A stretch of DNA of 64,000 bases from an uncultured Sphaerochaeta sp. (GCF_963677315.1 NZ_OY781939.1:682001-746000), one strand, 5' to 3'. Shown: positions 1-13,890, numbered from the stretch's first letter. Program-made: numbers and translations. The notes: generated by a model not told the origin, from the sequence alone.

Positions 1-463
1 AGTATTCTTGTATAATGCAACTTTTTTTATTGATAACTATATATACCATTTTGCTATACAGTGAGACACCAGTATATTCTGAAATTTCTGATGAGTGTAC
101 TGATAGGTAAGAATATAGCTATCATTTTTATTTTATTATGATTTTGGTTTCAGTATTTATTATACTGTTTTACGATTATTTTGATTTTTTTTATATATAG
201 TTTTATAAAAATACTCATTTTTTATTTTAATCCTATATCGTTTTAAAATCATTTCAAATTTATTTTCTGTTTTTTCTTACTTTTTCAATACATGTACAAA
301 TATTCACAAGGCGTGTATTGATACAGGTAAGTTTCGTTGATTGTTCTTTAGCAAGCCAATCATCCGATACGTTTCACTATCTCATTCAACGGACATCCCT
401 ACCCTTTTAGGGTTTTCGAGCTCAAGAAAATACGGTATGCTCAGCCATATTAAGGAGATTTGT
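1..463. other. AT-rich region upstream of asnA
   Basis: No convincing gene is seen here. The first 300 bases are very rich in A and T, with several long T runs. Just before asnA, at about 400-416, a small palindrome (ACCCT, 3-nt loop, AGGGT) is followed by TTTT; it could be a weak attenuator, but the stem is only 5 bp. An upstream in-frame extension of asnA to 341 is open but lacks a ribosome binding site. Confidence 0.5.
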
Positions 464-1498
464 ATGCCAAAGTTTTTCCCAGAAGGCTATGTCCCTGCCA
501 TGGAGCAGAAACAGACTGAAAAAGCCATTAAGTACATCAAGGACACATTTGAACGGGAACTTTCTGGAGGTTTGAAATTGAGCAGGGTTACCAGCCCGCT
601 TTTTGTCCCAAGGGGTTCGGGTATTAATGACGATCTGAATGGTATCGAACGACCAGTGCGGTTCCAGATAGGTAATCTGGAAAATCGTGAAATGGAAATC
701 GTCCAATCCTTGGCAAAATGGAAGCGTATGGCTCTGGCTGACCTTGGCTTCAAACGTGGCACTGGCTTGTACACCGATATGAATGCCATCAGACCTGACG
801 ATGACTTGGATGCAATACACTCCATTTACGTTGATCAGTGGGACTGGGAACTGGTCATGGGAAAAAATGAACGTTCACTTGACTATCTCAAGCGTGTAGT
901 GAGGAAGATATACTCATCCATGAAACGCACTGAGTTCTTGGTGAGCGAAATGTTTCCTGGATGCACTCCGACGCTTCCTGAACATATTACCTTTATCCAC
1001 AGTGAGGATGCACAGAGAGAGTATCCTCAGTTGAGTCCTGTACAACGAGAGAAAGAACTAGCGAAGAAGTATGGAGCCATTTTCCTTATCGGGATCGGCA
1101 GCCCTCTCGCTGATGGCATCAGCCAAGGCGGAAGAGCCCCTGATTATGACGATTGGTCAACCAAGACCGACGATGAGCACACCGGCTTGAACGGGGACAT
1201 CATTGTCTGGGATACCGTCCGTGGAGATTCCTTGGAACTCTCCTCAATGGGTATCAGGGTGGATGAGGAGACCCTCCTTCGACAGCTCAAAATGAAAGAT
1301 GCAGAAGACCGTACGTCACTGTACTGGCATAAGCGTTTGCTTGGTGGAGAGTTGCCTCAGACCATCGGTGGTGGCATCGGACAGAGTCGTCTCTGCATGT
1401 TCCTCCTGAAAAAAGCCCACATCGGAGAGGTGCAAGCCTCCATCTGGCCTGAAGAAGTCCTCAATGAAGCCGATTCGATGCACGTGTTTCTCATGTAG
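464..1498 (+). CDS. asnA: Aspartate--ammonia ligase (AsnA-type asparagine synthetase)
   Basis: This cytoplasmic enzyme makes asparagine from aspartate, ammonia and ATP, releasing AMP and PPi. The 344-residue protein follows E. coli AsnA (about 330 aa) along its whole length: SLAKWKR near residue 82, GLYTDMNAIRPDDD near 100, YVDQWDWE near 122, RAPDYDDWS in the middle, ELSSMGIRVD, and the C-terminal GGGIGQSRL motif typical of class II aminoacyl-tRNA-synthetase-like folds. The start at 464 was chosen because AAGGAG lies 9-10 nt upstream; a longer frame from 341 adds 41 residues with no family similarity. The exonuclease gene follows after 9 nt, with its ribosome binding site over the asnA stop, so the two are probably co-transcribed. 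Confidence 0.96.
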   Translation: MPKFFPEGYVPAMEQKQTEKAIKYIKDTFERELSGGLKLSRVTSPLFVPRGSGINDDLNGIERPVRFQIGNLENREMEIVQSLAKWKRMALADLGFKRGTGLYTDMNAIRPDDDLDAIHSIYVDQWDWELVMGKNERSLDYLKRVVRKIYSSMKRTEFLVSEMFPGCTPTLPEHITFIHSEDAQREYPQLSPVQREKELAKKYGAIFLIGIGSPLADGISQGGRAPDYDDWSTKTDDEHTGLNGDIIVWDTVRGDSLELSSMGIRVDEETLLRQLKMKDAEDRTSLYWHKRLLGGELPQTIGGGIGQSRLCMFLLKKAHIGEVQASIWPEEVLNEADSMHVFLM

Positions 1499-1507
1499 GA
1501 GTATTGC

Positions 1508-2260
1508 ATGAAGTTAATCAGTTGGAACGTCAACGGGCTCAGGGCAATTCAGAAAAAGGGATTTGAGGAGTATGTTTCCTCTAGTGATGCAGATATTTTC
1601 TGCTTGCAGGAGACAAAGCTGCAGGAAGACCAAATCTCCCTGAGCCTTCCTGATTATCACCTGTACTGGAGCTTTGCCGAGAAGAAGGGTTACAGTGGCA
1701 CGGCTCTTTTCAGTAAAACAGAGCCAATTGATGTTTCAACCGGAATTGGTCACCCTTTGGATAGCGAAGGGAGGACAGTTACCGCTGAATTTGAAGATTT
1801 CTATGTAGTAAGTTGTTATACACCCAACAGCCAAAGCGAATTGGCAAGGCTCGATGTACGAATGGATTGGGATGAAGCATTCAGAGCGTATGTATCTTCC
1901 CTGAAAGATATGAAGGGTGTCATTGTATGTGGTGACCTGAATGTGGCCCATAATCCAATCGATCTGAAAAACCCGAAGTCGAATGAACGAAATGCTGGGT
2001 ATACCATTGAAGAACGGCAGCAATTTACCAAGCTCCTGGAAGCCGGATTCATCGATACTTTCCGCCTCCTCTATCCTGAGAAAACCGATACCTACTCTTG
2101 GTGGTCGTATCGGTTCCGTGCTAGGGAGAAGAATGCAGGGTGGCGTATCGACTACTGGCTTGTCAGTGAGGACCTCAAGAGTCGTGTAGGGGATAGCTCA
2201 ATCGATACCGAGGTCATGGGCAGTGACCATGCCCCGGTAATCTTGAGCCTGCAGGACTAG
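1508..2260 (+). CDS. xth: Exodeoxyribonuclease III (ExoA/Xth family AP endonuclease)
   Basis: This is a base-excision-repair enzyme that cuts DNA 5' of abasic sites and has 3' exonuclease activity. At 250 residues it is normal for the family. The ordered exonuclease-endonuclease-phosphatase motifs are visible: WNVNGLRA at residue 6, the metal-binding Glu35 in LQETKLQ, GDLNVAH in the middle, and SDHAPV near the C-terminus with the catalytic His. The ribosome binding site TAGGAG overlaps the asnA stop codon. It converges on typA with only 7 nt between the stop codons. Confidence 0.95.
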   Translation: MKLISWNVNGLRAIQKKGFEEYVSSSDADIFCLQETKLQEDQISLSLPDYHLYWSFAEKKGYSGTALFSKTEPIDVSTGIGHPLDSEGRTVTAEFEDFYVVSCYTPNSQSELARLDVRMDWDEAFRAYVSSLKDMKGVIVCGDLNVAHNPIDLKNPKSNERNAGYTIEERQQFTKLLEAGFIDTFRLLYPEKTDTYSWWSYRFRAREKNAGWRIDYWLVSEDLKSRVGDSSIDTEVMGSDHAPVILSLQD

Positions 2261-2267
2261 AAAACAA

Positions 2268-4100
2268 TTACAGCAAGTACTGAGGAATCTCTCCTCGGCT
2301 CTCGAACACTTTACGTTGTTGGGTGCCGAGGACTTTTTTGCACATCCTGATTGCTTTTGGTGTAATTTCAACCAGCTCATCATCCTTGATAAACTGGATT
2401 GCCTGTTCCAGGCTTGGCTTGCTTACTGGGGTCAGGATAACCGCATCATCTTTACCGGCTGCCCTGTGGTTGGTTAGTTTCTTTGTCCTGGTTGGGTTGA
2501 GCAGCAAGTCACCTTCCCTGTTCCTCTCCCCTACTACCTGCCCTTCATAGACAGGATCACTCGGCTCGATGAACCATCTGCCGCGGTCCTCCAACTGGAA
2601 CAGTGCATAGGGTACTGCGTTACCGCTTCGGTCGCTGATCAAGCTCCCGCTATAACGGTCTGGGAAATCCCCTTTATAGGGCTCGTAGCCTTTCATATAG
2701 CTGTTCATGATGCCGTTGCCACGTGTATCGGTGAGAAACTCATCGTGGTACCCTATCAGTCCGCGGGAGGGGATCTCAAACTGCATTTTCACCCGAGCAT
2801 TCTCACTGTAGGTAATATCCCGCAAATGGCCTTTTCTCTTTGCAAGCTTTTCCATGACCGTTCCACTATGTTCCTCGGGACAATCTATATAGAGGAACTC
2901 AACTGGTTCAGTCTTCCTTCCCTGTTCATCGGTCTTGAATATGGTCCTGGGCCTGCCTACGCACATCTCAAACCCTTCTCGACGCATTTGCTCAGCTATG
3001 ATGGCCATCTGGAATTCGCCTCTTCCTTTTACCGTAAAGGTATCGTCGGCATTCCTCTCAATCTTGATGGAGACATTACGCAACGCTTCCTTCTGCAAGC
3101 GTTCCCAGATCTTTGCCGAGGTTACCTGATTGCCTTCCCGTCCAGCCAATGGGCTGATATTCTTGGCAAAAAGCATGGAAACGGTCGGTTCATCGATATG
3201 GATACGCTCCAGCGCCTTGGGATTATCACTGGTACAGATTGTGTCTCCGATATGGACATCTTCCACACCACTGAGCACAATGATATCACCGCTGAATACC
3301 TTGGGTACTTCACTGAAAGTCGGACCACTATAGGTCTGCAACTTCGATACTCTCAGTGGCTTGATAACACCACCCTCTTTCAGACACACAAGGTTGTCGT
3401 TGGTGGTTGCAATTCCATTCACGACCTTGCCGATAACAAGGCGGCCGAGGTAATCATTGTAAGAGAGATCGCTTACGAGCATTCCAAAGGGTTGTTCATC
3501 ATCAAATACTGGTGCTGGGACGGTCTCAAGGATTGCGTCAAGCAACTGGTGGAGATTCTCATCAAGATCAAGAGCGGACAGTCCACAACGGCCATCCTTC
3601 CCACTTGCATAGAAGACCGGTACCTCAAGCATCGATTCATCATCGCCAAGCTCAAGCAGCAATTCATAAACCTCCTGAAGAACCTCTTCACTACGTTCAT
3701 CCTGACGGTCGACCTTATTGATGACAATAATCGGTTTCAGGTTTAACTTCAGTGCTTTCTCAAGTACAAACCGCGTCTGTGGAAGCGGCCCTTCCGCTGC
3801 ATCCACTAGAAGCACAACACCATCGACCATGGAGAGCCCTCGTTCAACCTCTCCACCGAAATCAGCGTGACCCGGGGTATCGATAATGTTGATCTTCACC
3901 CCTTTCCAGGAGATGGCGCAGTTCTTTGCACTGATCGTGATACCACGTTCCCGCTCGATGGCTCCACTGTCCATTATTCTGTCTTGTCCATCATCAGTAA
4001 GTCCACTCTGCCTGAACATGGCATCCACCAACGTGGTTTTACCGTGATCAACGTGGGCGATGATGGCTATATTACGAATCATATCATTCTGGGTAAGCAT
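2268..4100 (-). CDS. typA: Translational GTPase TypA/BipA
   Basis: A ribosome-associated GTPase of the EF-G/LepA superfamily, involved in ribosome assembly and stress adaptation. The 610-residue length is typical. G1 is AHVDHGKT at residues 15-22, the switch region has DTPGHADF near 75, and NKVD (G4) is near 129. The C-terminal EF-G-like domains include RGRGEF- and [22 protein letters not shown] motifs that separate TypA from LepA and EF-G. AAGGA precedes the ATG. It lies 21 nt downstream of the MFS gene on the same strand, so read-through from that gene is plausible. Confidence 0.96.
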   Translation of the reverse strand: MLTQNDMIRNIAIIAHVDHGKTTLVDAMFRQSGLTDDGQDRIMDSGAIERERGITISAKNCAISWKGVKINIIDTPGHADFGGEVERGLSMVDGVVLLVDAAEGPLPQTRFVLEKALKLNLKPIIVINKVDRQDERSEEVLQEVYELLLELGDDESMLEVPVFYASGKDGRCGLSALDLDENLHQLLDAILETVPAPVFDDEQPFGMLVSDLSYNDYLGRLVIGKVVNGIATTNDNLVCLKEGGVIKPLRVSKLQTYSGPTFSEVPKVFSGDIIVLSGVEDVHIGDTICTSDNPKALERIHIDEPTVSMLFAKNISPLAGREGNQVTSAKIWERLQKEALRNVSIKIERNADDTFTVKGRGEFQMAIIAEQMRREGFEMCVGRPRTIFKTDEQGRKTEPVEFLYIDCPEEHSGTVMEKLAKRKGHLRDITYSENARVKMQFEIPSRGLIGYHDEFLTDTRGNGIMNSYMKGYEPYKGDFPDRYSGSLISDRSGNAVPYALFQLEDRGRWFIEPSDPVYEGQVVGERNREGDLLLNPTRTKKLTNHRAAGKDDAVILTPVSKPSLEQAIQFIKDDELVEITPKAIRMCKKVLGTQQRKVFESRGEIPQYLL

Positions 4101-4121
4101 AAGAATTCCTTACGTCCGCAT

Positions 4122-5321
4122 TCAGCGGATGACGCTGGTCCTCGATTCCTTCGATTCCAGGAACGTTTTGACCAAGATGAGCAGGAGCATAAGCAGAATA
4201 CTGATCGTGATGGTGGCAAGACCTCCTGCCATTCCAACGGACTGTGCAACAGCCCCGATTATGATCGGCATACTGATCGCTCCAACAGTTGCAGTTGCGA
4301 TACAAGTTCCGGTTGCGATGGTAGAGGAGGTGAACCTGCTGTCCATCGTAGAAAGGGTTGTTGGATAGGTTCCACTCATGGCAAAACCAAATCCAAAAAG
4401 GCTGACATAGATCAATGCAGTATTCTCTACGCTGATCATCATCGTGAAGAAAACAAACTGAAGCAAAGCAAGGATGATGAGCAGGACATTCTTGTTCATT
4501 CTGTTTGAGAGGTGGGCACAGGCAAGTCGCCCAAGCAATATACACACCCAAAGCGCCGAACTTGTCGTCTGCGCGAGGGAGGGGCTCAATCGTCCCGTGT
4601 CAATGAAGTAGGTCACCAACCAACCAATGACAGAGGCTTCTGAGCAGAGATAGAAAAACAATATAAAGGTATTAAGCCAGAAACGGCCACTTTTCATGAA
4701 TGCGTGGCTCTGATGCCCTACTTCCTTTCTCTTTGGCTTCCCGGAGAGGGATGATCGACTGAGAAAGACCAGTACCAGAAGTTCAGCCAATACCAGGAAC
4801 CATGCGCTGATCCTCCAGTGGACACCAAAGAGCGTAGTTGAGAAAAGCACTAGAAATGGAGCAAGAAAGGCTCCCACGGCAAAAGAAGCATGCAGGAGAT
4901 TCAATCCAGCACCTTTATTCTCGCTTATCTCACTCATGACTACATTTGTGATATTGCTGTTGGTCCCTCTTCCTATCCCGGTGAATGCAAAAGCCAAAAG
5001 CAGCAATAGTGGATTACCTGTTACCGTGATCAAGAGAAATCCGATGACAATACCAAGAGAAAGGGTAATGGTACTCCGCTTTCGGCCGATGAGATACGGG
5101 AGATATCCGGCGACAAGAAGTGCAATGAAGTTTCCTACCTGATGGGCTGAGATTACAGCACCACTGAGTACATAACTCATGTGATATTCTTCTTTCAGGA
5201 ATGGTAGCAAGGCCCCTATCATGGTGCTCATCATTCCACTGGTGAGAAAGGCAAAATATAACGTATACATCAAGGGCACGTGTTCGCGTTTAACCTTGAG
5301 CATGGAAGCAAGGGAAGGCAT
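4122..5321 (-). CDS. MFS transporter
   Basis: A 399-residue integral membrane protein with about twelve hydrophobic segments and the major facilitator layout, including a cytoplasmic basic loop GRKRST after the second segment. The substrate cannot be read from the sequence; the compact form resembles sugar or drug porters of the FucP/YfkF kind. The start at 5321 has AGGAG seven bases upstream; an upstream in-frame ATG at 5384 would add 21 hydrophilic residues and has no binding site. A good promoter lies at 5389-5417. typA follows on the same strand. Confidence 0.88.
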   Translation of the reverse strand: MPSLASMLKVKREHVPLMYTLYFAFLTSGMMSTMIGALLPFLKEEYHMSYVLSGAVISAHQVGNFIALLVAGYLPYLIGRKRSTITLSLGIVIGFLLITVTGNPLLLLLAFAFTGIGRGTNSNITNVVMSEISENKGAGLNLLHASFAVGAFLAPFLVLFSTTLFGVHWRISAWFLVLAELLVLVFLSRSSLSGKPKRKEVGHQSHAFMKSGRFWLNTFILFFYLCSEASVIGWLVTYFIDTGRLSPSLAQTTSSALWVCILLGRLACAHLSNRMNKNVLLIILALLQFVFFTMMISVENTALIYVSLFGFGFAMSGTYPTTLSTMDSRFTSSTIATGTCIATATVGAISMPIIIGAVAQSVGMAGGLATITISILLMLLLILVKTFLESKESRTSVIR

Positions 5322-5388
5322 GTAAACTCCTGGATTGTTGCAAGGAAAGGTTTCCAGACAAAAGTACGGTCTAAGAACGTACATCTAT

Positions 5389-5417
5389 TAAATACCGTTA
5401 TTTGTCACTTTTGTCCA
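5389..5417 (-). promoter_or_regulatory. Predicted sigma70-type promoter of the MFS gene
   Basis: On the minus strand, TGGACA, a 17-bp spacer and TATTTA lie about 70 bp upstream of the MFS start. The -35 hexamer is the same variant as in the first rRNA promoter. Confidence 0.55.
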
Positions 5418-6441
5418 CTAGGTAAGAGATTATCCTCTTGTTCATGAAGAGAATGTACAGCAATAACTGAAAGGATTGTAGAGAAAATAGCATGGTAACT
5501 AACTGTATAATATCAATTTTTTTATATATCAATTCTTAGTGTGTTAATATTTTTATTGTTCATTTATATTTTATTTTGATATTATTTCTTTTTGTTTTTA
5601 TATTTATTTTATATACTTTTCGTATTTTCTTTAGTGTATAAACATCTGTTTCCATACCAAAGAGCCTTATAATCCACATTCTTCCCTAATTGTACTGAAG
5701 TCCGATCCCCACCCGTCTAGCAAAAACAAAATGAGTATGGCTAACCAAGTGAATCTATCAATAAATTTTATTACCATAATTTTTTTCAGCAGGCATCATT
5801 ACTAGCAAAATCTGTTTTATGGGAATTCCGAAAACCCCGCCTTCTCTCAACCATTGATGGTTTAAGGAGGCAATTACATCGTACAGAACCCACCATGGCC
5901 CATTTCAAGATGAACAAGATGGAAAGTCAATATAACCTGAACAATCCAAGCATCCGAGAAAAGCCTCGCAGGACCAAAACGCATCACGATAGGTTGTTTC
6001 CCTCTTTATGCATATGCTTCAGAGTTTCAGAAAGAAGAGAGAGTGGGCAAAGCATTCCAGACATCCTCACATCCCTTTAGGTAATCATCACCTTGGAGTC
6101 ACAGAATGATATTTCAGTTTGTCATCGAAGTTGCTAAAGAGAGAACCTTCATGCATGATTGTCATTGAAACACTACTCCGACGATCCTGGGCTCGCACAA
6201 GGTATTCTTATAACATCATTATCTCTATATATTCAAATTTGTTTTTATATTGTTTTCATGTTTTTCTATATTTTTATAGTATATTTTATATATTGTTATA
6301 CTACTACATATATGAGTATAATACTCGCTTCTCTGTTATTGAAGGATTCGAAAATTCCTTTGATTGAATTTTTTCATACCTATTTCGGTATATTTTGTAA
6401 GTTCTAAAAAATCTACTTATACATTCCTTTCTTTACCATAA
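5418..6441. other. AT-rich non-coding stretch
   Basis: About 1 kb without a convincing gene. Two blocks (about 5500-5640 and 6220-6440) are almost entirely A and T. The middle block (about 5640-6200) has a more normal composition and contains a small palindrome (AACCAT-TG-ATGGTT at about 5850) followed by AAGGAGG, but the only open frames nearby are about 60-80 codons, lack family features and overlap each other. It may hold a decayed gene or a small RNA, but nothing can be named. Confidence 0.5.
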
Positions 6442-6666
6442 TCATTGCTGGGCTTGTATTAACGCCTGTTCCAAAGCCTTGAGATGTGGCTTGGAAGTAA
6501 TGGTTGCCCCACTGATTACATCCACTTCAAGTCGTTGTTGATCCAGGGCTTTTTGATACAGATCATCAATGGTTGATTCTTTCTGTATCTTCACAAGCTT
6601 CCCCTCCTCTGCTACCGCTCCCTTGAGAACAGAGATACGTTTGATTGTGCCCCCTTCTACAATCAA
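6442..6666 (-). CDS. FMN-binding domain protein, N-terminally degenerate
   Basis: The 74 codons read as the core of an FMN_bind domain. The end carries the flavinylation motif DVISGATITS, matching the Dxx(S/T)GA(T/S) target of ApbE, in which the Thr receives FMN. The only possible start in frame is a TTG at 6666 with no clear ribosome binding site. Recognisable domain sequence (DTKVEL) continues upstream of it, but the frame is closed by TGA at 6706-6708. No signal peptide or membrane anchor is present, unlike most single-domain relatives. It is in the same frame as apbE, two stop codons downstream. It may be a remnant, a translationally coupled small protein, or the broken end of an ApbE-FMN_bind fusion. 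Confidence 0.5.
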   Translation of the reverse strand: MIVEGGTIKRISVLKGAVAEEGKLVKIQKESTIDDLYQKALDQQRLEVDVISGATITSKPHLKALEQALIQAQQ

Positions 6667-6682
6667 CTCTACTTTGGTATCC

Positions 6683-6709
6683 CTGAGGTGGGAAGTAGGA
6701 CCACCTCAG
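6683..6709 (-). repeat. Perfect hairpin between apbE and the FMN-binding domain
   Basis: CTGAGGTGG and CCACCTCAG form a 9-bp perfect stem around a 9-nt loop, starting 5 nt after the apbE stop codon. No T run follows, so it is not a standard terminator. Confidence 0.7.
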
Positions 6710-6714
6710 TCTTT

Positions 6715-7653
6715 TCAGCAACTTGGATGAAAGCTATCAGTGATACGTTCAGTCAAATAGAGCACACCTGCCCTATCTACCGCAATAATATTGACCATTG
6801 GAAACTGTTCCTGTATATGCGGAATATGTTCACTTCCAAGAATGATGAGTGCTGTTGCCAAGGCATCAGCTAATGTGGAATTTTCACCCACAATTGTCAC
6901 ACTGATCAAATCTGATTCCGCGCTATACCCGGTTGTTGGATCCAGGATATGATGCCATCGTTTCCCTTGTTCATCGTAGAAGAATCGCTCATAATCACCG
7001 CTTGTCACAATCGAGGTTGAAGCCACATGCAACACACCAAGCAATGAATCATTTTTTCGTGGATGTCGTACCCCTACTCTCCAAGGATTTCCATCTGGTC
7101 TATTACCGATGACTACGATAGTTCCTCCCAGATTAAGATAGGAAGAGGTAATTCCATGGTCCAAAGCGATACGTTTTGCCTGGTCTGCGGCATACCCCTT
7201 CGCAATACCACCCAAGTCCAGACATTGCCCTCTCCTACGTAATCCCACACGCATACTCCGCTCATCAAACAGGATATCATGAGCATTAACATAGGTGAGG
7301 GTTTTCTGAATCTCTACCATTGGAGGAATGGTATGCCGACTCTTGAAATCCCATAGATTAGCAAGTGGGGTAATGGTGATATCAAACCGTTTCTCCGTTT
7401 TCTCAAACAGATCAGCAGCTTGCTTGATCACCGTGAAGGTTGACTCAGAAACCGGTACCATGGTTTTCCCGGCTGCATGATTGATGTTTGATACATCACT
7501 CGAATCAATAAATCGACTGAGGAGTTGTTCCAATCGAAGTATTTCTTGCTTCATTGCGGCAATTGCATTTGCACTCTCTTCACCATGACATTGCAAAACC
7601 ATTCCTGTATCCATTGAGACAAACTGATGTGTTTCAGAGGCCATGTTGTTCAT
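6715..7653 (-). CDS. apbE: FAD:protein FMN transferase ApbE
   Basis: Transfers FMN from FAD to a Thr of target flavoproteins such as Nqr/Rnf subunits and FMN_bind domains. The 312-residue protein has the family layout: TPLANLWDF near 110, LDLGGIAKGYAADQ near 160, LNLGGTIVVIG near 185, HHILDPTTGYSAE near 240 and the metal-binding STLADALATALIILG near 265. There is no signal peptide or lipobox, so a cytoplasmic location is implied, whereas many ApbE proteins are exported. An FMN_bind domain with a target motif follows directly in the same frame. The start is either the ATG at 7653 or one three codons later; the upstream binding site is weak. Confidence 0.92.
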   Translation of the reverse strand: MNNMASETHQFVSMDTGMVLQCHGEESANAIAAMKQEILRLEQLLSRFIDSSDVSNINHAAGKTMVPVSESTFTVIKQAADLFEKTEKRFDITITPLANLWDFKSRHTIPPMVEIQKTLTYVNAHDILFDERSMRVGLRRRGQCLDLGGIAKGYAADQAKRIALDHGITSSYLNLGGTIVVIGNRPDGNPWRVGVRHPRKNDSLLGVLHVASTSIVTSGDYERFFYDEQGKRWHHILDPTTGYSAESDLISVTIVGENSTLADALATALIILGSEHIPHIQEQFPMVNIIAVDRAGVLYLTERITDSFHPSC

Positions 7654-7745
7654 ACCATTACCGTTCTTACTTTTTTTATACTATGTTAGATAGTAAATCC
7701 TTTTCATTCCACCAATTGTATCGTGAAAAGTCAGAGGCCTATCAC

Positions 7746-8510
7746 TTAGGAAGCAAGAAAGAATTGTTGCAGTGCTATCCAGAGACCACTAGCCCCAACA
7801 AACATATAGACAATTCGCTTGAGAAGATAATCGGGGGTCCGCTTAAAAAGAAGCAGCCCAACATACGTTCCAACAGCGATAGCCACCCATCCAATGAGAA
7901 TGATGGGTATGTGCGATATCTCAAATGCTCCATGATAACTTCTAATTAGGATACTCTGAATATTGCATACCAAGAAATATGCTTGGATGGTGGCTAGATA
8001 GTGTTTCTTGTCTTTCACTGCAGCAAAAAGATACAAGGCTATAGGAGGACCACCTATACCAAACAACCCATTACCCAATCCAGCAACAATACCCATTAAA
8101 AGCCCGTTGAGTATGGAAGCCTGTATAACAATTTTCTTACTGAAGAGGGCAAAATATAGTGACAATGCCATAAGAAAGAAACCGAGGATTCCTGTAAGGA
8201 TGCGGCTTTCCACCTGGAGACTGGATACGATCACAATTGCACCTACAAGCAAACTGGAAACCAATAAGGGGATAAGCACTTTCCATTGAATCGATTTCCA
8301 ATACCTAATAGTGAGAAAACCAGTACTACCGATTGCAATGATCTGATTAAGTGTCACAGCAGTTGAAAATGGAAACAATGAAGGAAAGAATATCATGGCA
8401 ATTATGGGAAAACCAAATCCAATATTTGCTTGTAGAAAAGCCCCCACAAAGACAATGGCAAATACACTGAGAAGCAACACGGCACACCCCCAAGAGCAAG
8501 TGTACCACAC
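7746..8510 (-). CDS. TSUP (TauE/SafE) family membrane exporter
   Basis: A 254-residue protein with seven or eight hydrophobic segments and the two-fold repeat of the TauE/SafE family, including GLGNGLFGIGGPP near residue 145, the loop that marks the second repeat. Members move sulfite, sulfonates or other small organic anions; the substrate is not known here. The longest frame begins with GTG at 8510; another GTG at 8480, just before LLLSVFAI, is also possible. It lies directly downstream of the rRNA terminator and 92 nt upstream of apbE on the same strand. Confidence 0.85.
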   Translation of the reverse strand: MWYTCSWGCAVLLLSVFAIVFVGAFLQANIGFGFPIIAMIFFPSLFPFSTAVTLNQIIAIGSTGFLTIRYWKSIQWKVLIPLLVSSLLVGAIVIVSSLQVESRILTGILGFFLMALSLYFALFSKKIVIQASILNGLLMGIVAGLGNGLFGIGGPPIALYLFAAVKDKKHYLATIQAYFLVCNIQSILIRSYHGAFEISHIPIILIGWVAIAVGTYVGLLLFKRTPDYLLKRIVYMFVGASGLWIALQQFFLAS

Positions 8511-8526
8511 CTTCGACCTCTAGATA

Positions 8527-8554
8527 TAAAAAGAAAACCCTCCGGTAAGGAGGG
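8527..8554 (-). terminator. Intrinsic terminator of the rRNA operon
   Basis: On the minus strand, CCCTCC-TTACC-GGAGGG is followed by TTTTCTTTTT, about 20 nt past the 5S gene. Confidence 0.85.
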
Positions 8555-8574
8555 GATGAAGGGAAAAAGAAAAA

Positions 8575-8690
<116 letters not shown>

Positions 8691-8740
8691 GGCCAACGCC
8701 TGGGAGCGCGAGGGATCTCGCACGACCGGCCTTGGCAGCC

Positions 8741-8757
8741 CTGGGATTGGAATAATG

Positions 8758-8769
<12 letters not shown>
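8741..8769 (-). repeat. 3' arm of the 23S processing stem
   Basis: This 29-nt stretch pairs with 11691-11719 at 27 of 29 positions, forming the long RNase III-type stem that brings the two ends of pre-23S rRNA together. Confidence 0.85.
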
Positions 8770-11690
<2,921 letters not shown>

Positions 11691-11702
<12 letters not shown>

Positions 11703-11719
11703 CATTCTTCCAATCCCTG
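11691..11719 (-). repeat. 5' arm of the 23S processing stem
   Basis: Pairs with 8741-8769 at 27 of 29 positions. It runs from the start of the mature 23S into the spacer. Confidence 0.85.
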
Positions 11720-11735
11720 CGCTAATAACTTTCAA
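11715..11735 (-). repeat. Repeated 21-bp element with a boxA-like sequence, spacer copy
   Basis: Identical over 21 bp to 13630-13650 in the 16S leader. On the minus strand the spacer copy reads TGCTTTTTGAAAGTTATTAG; its first twelve bases differ from the boxA antitermination consensus (TGYTCTTTNANA) at one position. Confidence 0.6.
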
Positions 11736-13478
<1,743 letters not shown>

Positions 13479-13480
13479 TT

Positions 13481-13498
13481 CCGGGCCCGAGGGCCCGG
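13481..13498 (-). repeat. GC palindrome in the 16S leader
   Basis: CCGGGCCC-GA-GGGCCCGG sits immediately upstream of the mature 16S. It can fold on itself or pair with the GC palindrome after the 16S 3' end, as expected for a pre-16S processing stem. Confidence 0.65.
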
Positions 13499-13629
13499 CT
13501 TACTTTACTTTTAAGTTTTCCCTGTAATTCTCGCACGAACGTAGCTTTTCAACTATCGTTCTCATTTCTTGTGAATTGACTGGGAAGCCCATCTTGGTGG
13601 TCTTCCACTGTTCCAATCTCTCTATTCTT

Positions 13630-13650
13630 CCCTGCGCTAATAACTTTCAA
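13630..13650 (-). repeat. Repeated 21-bp element, leader copy
   Basis: Identical to the spacer copy at 11715-11735. It lies in the transcribed rRNA leader, downstream of both promoters. Its boxA-like part is poorer here. Confidence 0.6.
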
Positions 13651-13717
13651 TAATCATGGTAAAAACCTAATGTTTACACATCACATTTTCCCATCCCCTC
13701 ATAAGGGGCGTTCTTTC

Positions 13718-13747
13718 AGAGTATCCGACATATTCTAATTTCGTCAA
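13718..13747 (-). promoter_or_regulatory. rRNA promoter P2
   Basis: TTGACG, an 18-bp spacer and TACTCT on the minus strand, about 240 bp upstream of the 16S gene. Its -35 box overlaps the palindrome at 13745-13764. Confidence 0.6.
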
Positions 13748-13764
13748 GTATCGAGCGATACTTG
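13745..13764. promoter_or_regulatory. Perfect palindrome over the P2 -35 box
   Basis: CAAGTATCG-AG-CGATACTTG, two 9-bp arms around 2 bp, spanning the start of the P2 -35 hexamer and lying downstream of P1. It could be an operator or a hairpin in the P1 transcript. Confidence 0.55.
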
Positions 13765-13807
13765 GTGATTTGAATCAGTCTGTGTTCTCGTTACCGAACA
13801 AGGAGGG

Positions 13808-13836
13808 ATATTAAACCCTAATTCACATTTTGTCCA
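13808..13836 (-). promoter_or_regulatory. rRNA promoter P1
   Basis: TGGACA, a 17-bp spacer and TAATAT on the minus strand, about 330 bp upstream of 16S. This is the better of the two rRNA promoters. Confidence 0.75.
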
Positions 13837-13890
13837 GCACTTTTTGAAGAAATTTTTCACTCTTAGTCTAAGTTACCTCAGTCCAAGAAA

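Noticed and set aside
2745..3746. Long open frame of 333 codons on the plus strand
   Set aside because: It is the antisense of typA, which has all its motifs on the other strand.
5895..6080. Small open frame of 61 codons in the AT-rich region
   Set aside because: No family similarity, no good ribosome binding site, and biased composition.
6119..6407. Two overlapping 82-codon frames
   Set aside because: They are made of AT-rich sequence and overlap in different frames, as expected by chance.
6706..6717. Selenocysteine or stop read-through joining ApbE to the FMN domain
   Set aside because: Two TGA codons would have to be read, and no selenocysteine insertion signal can be argued from the hairpin alone. 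The idea is kept only as a minor alternative in the finding.
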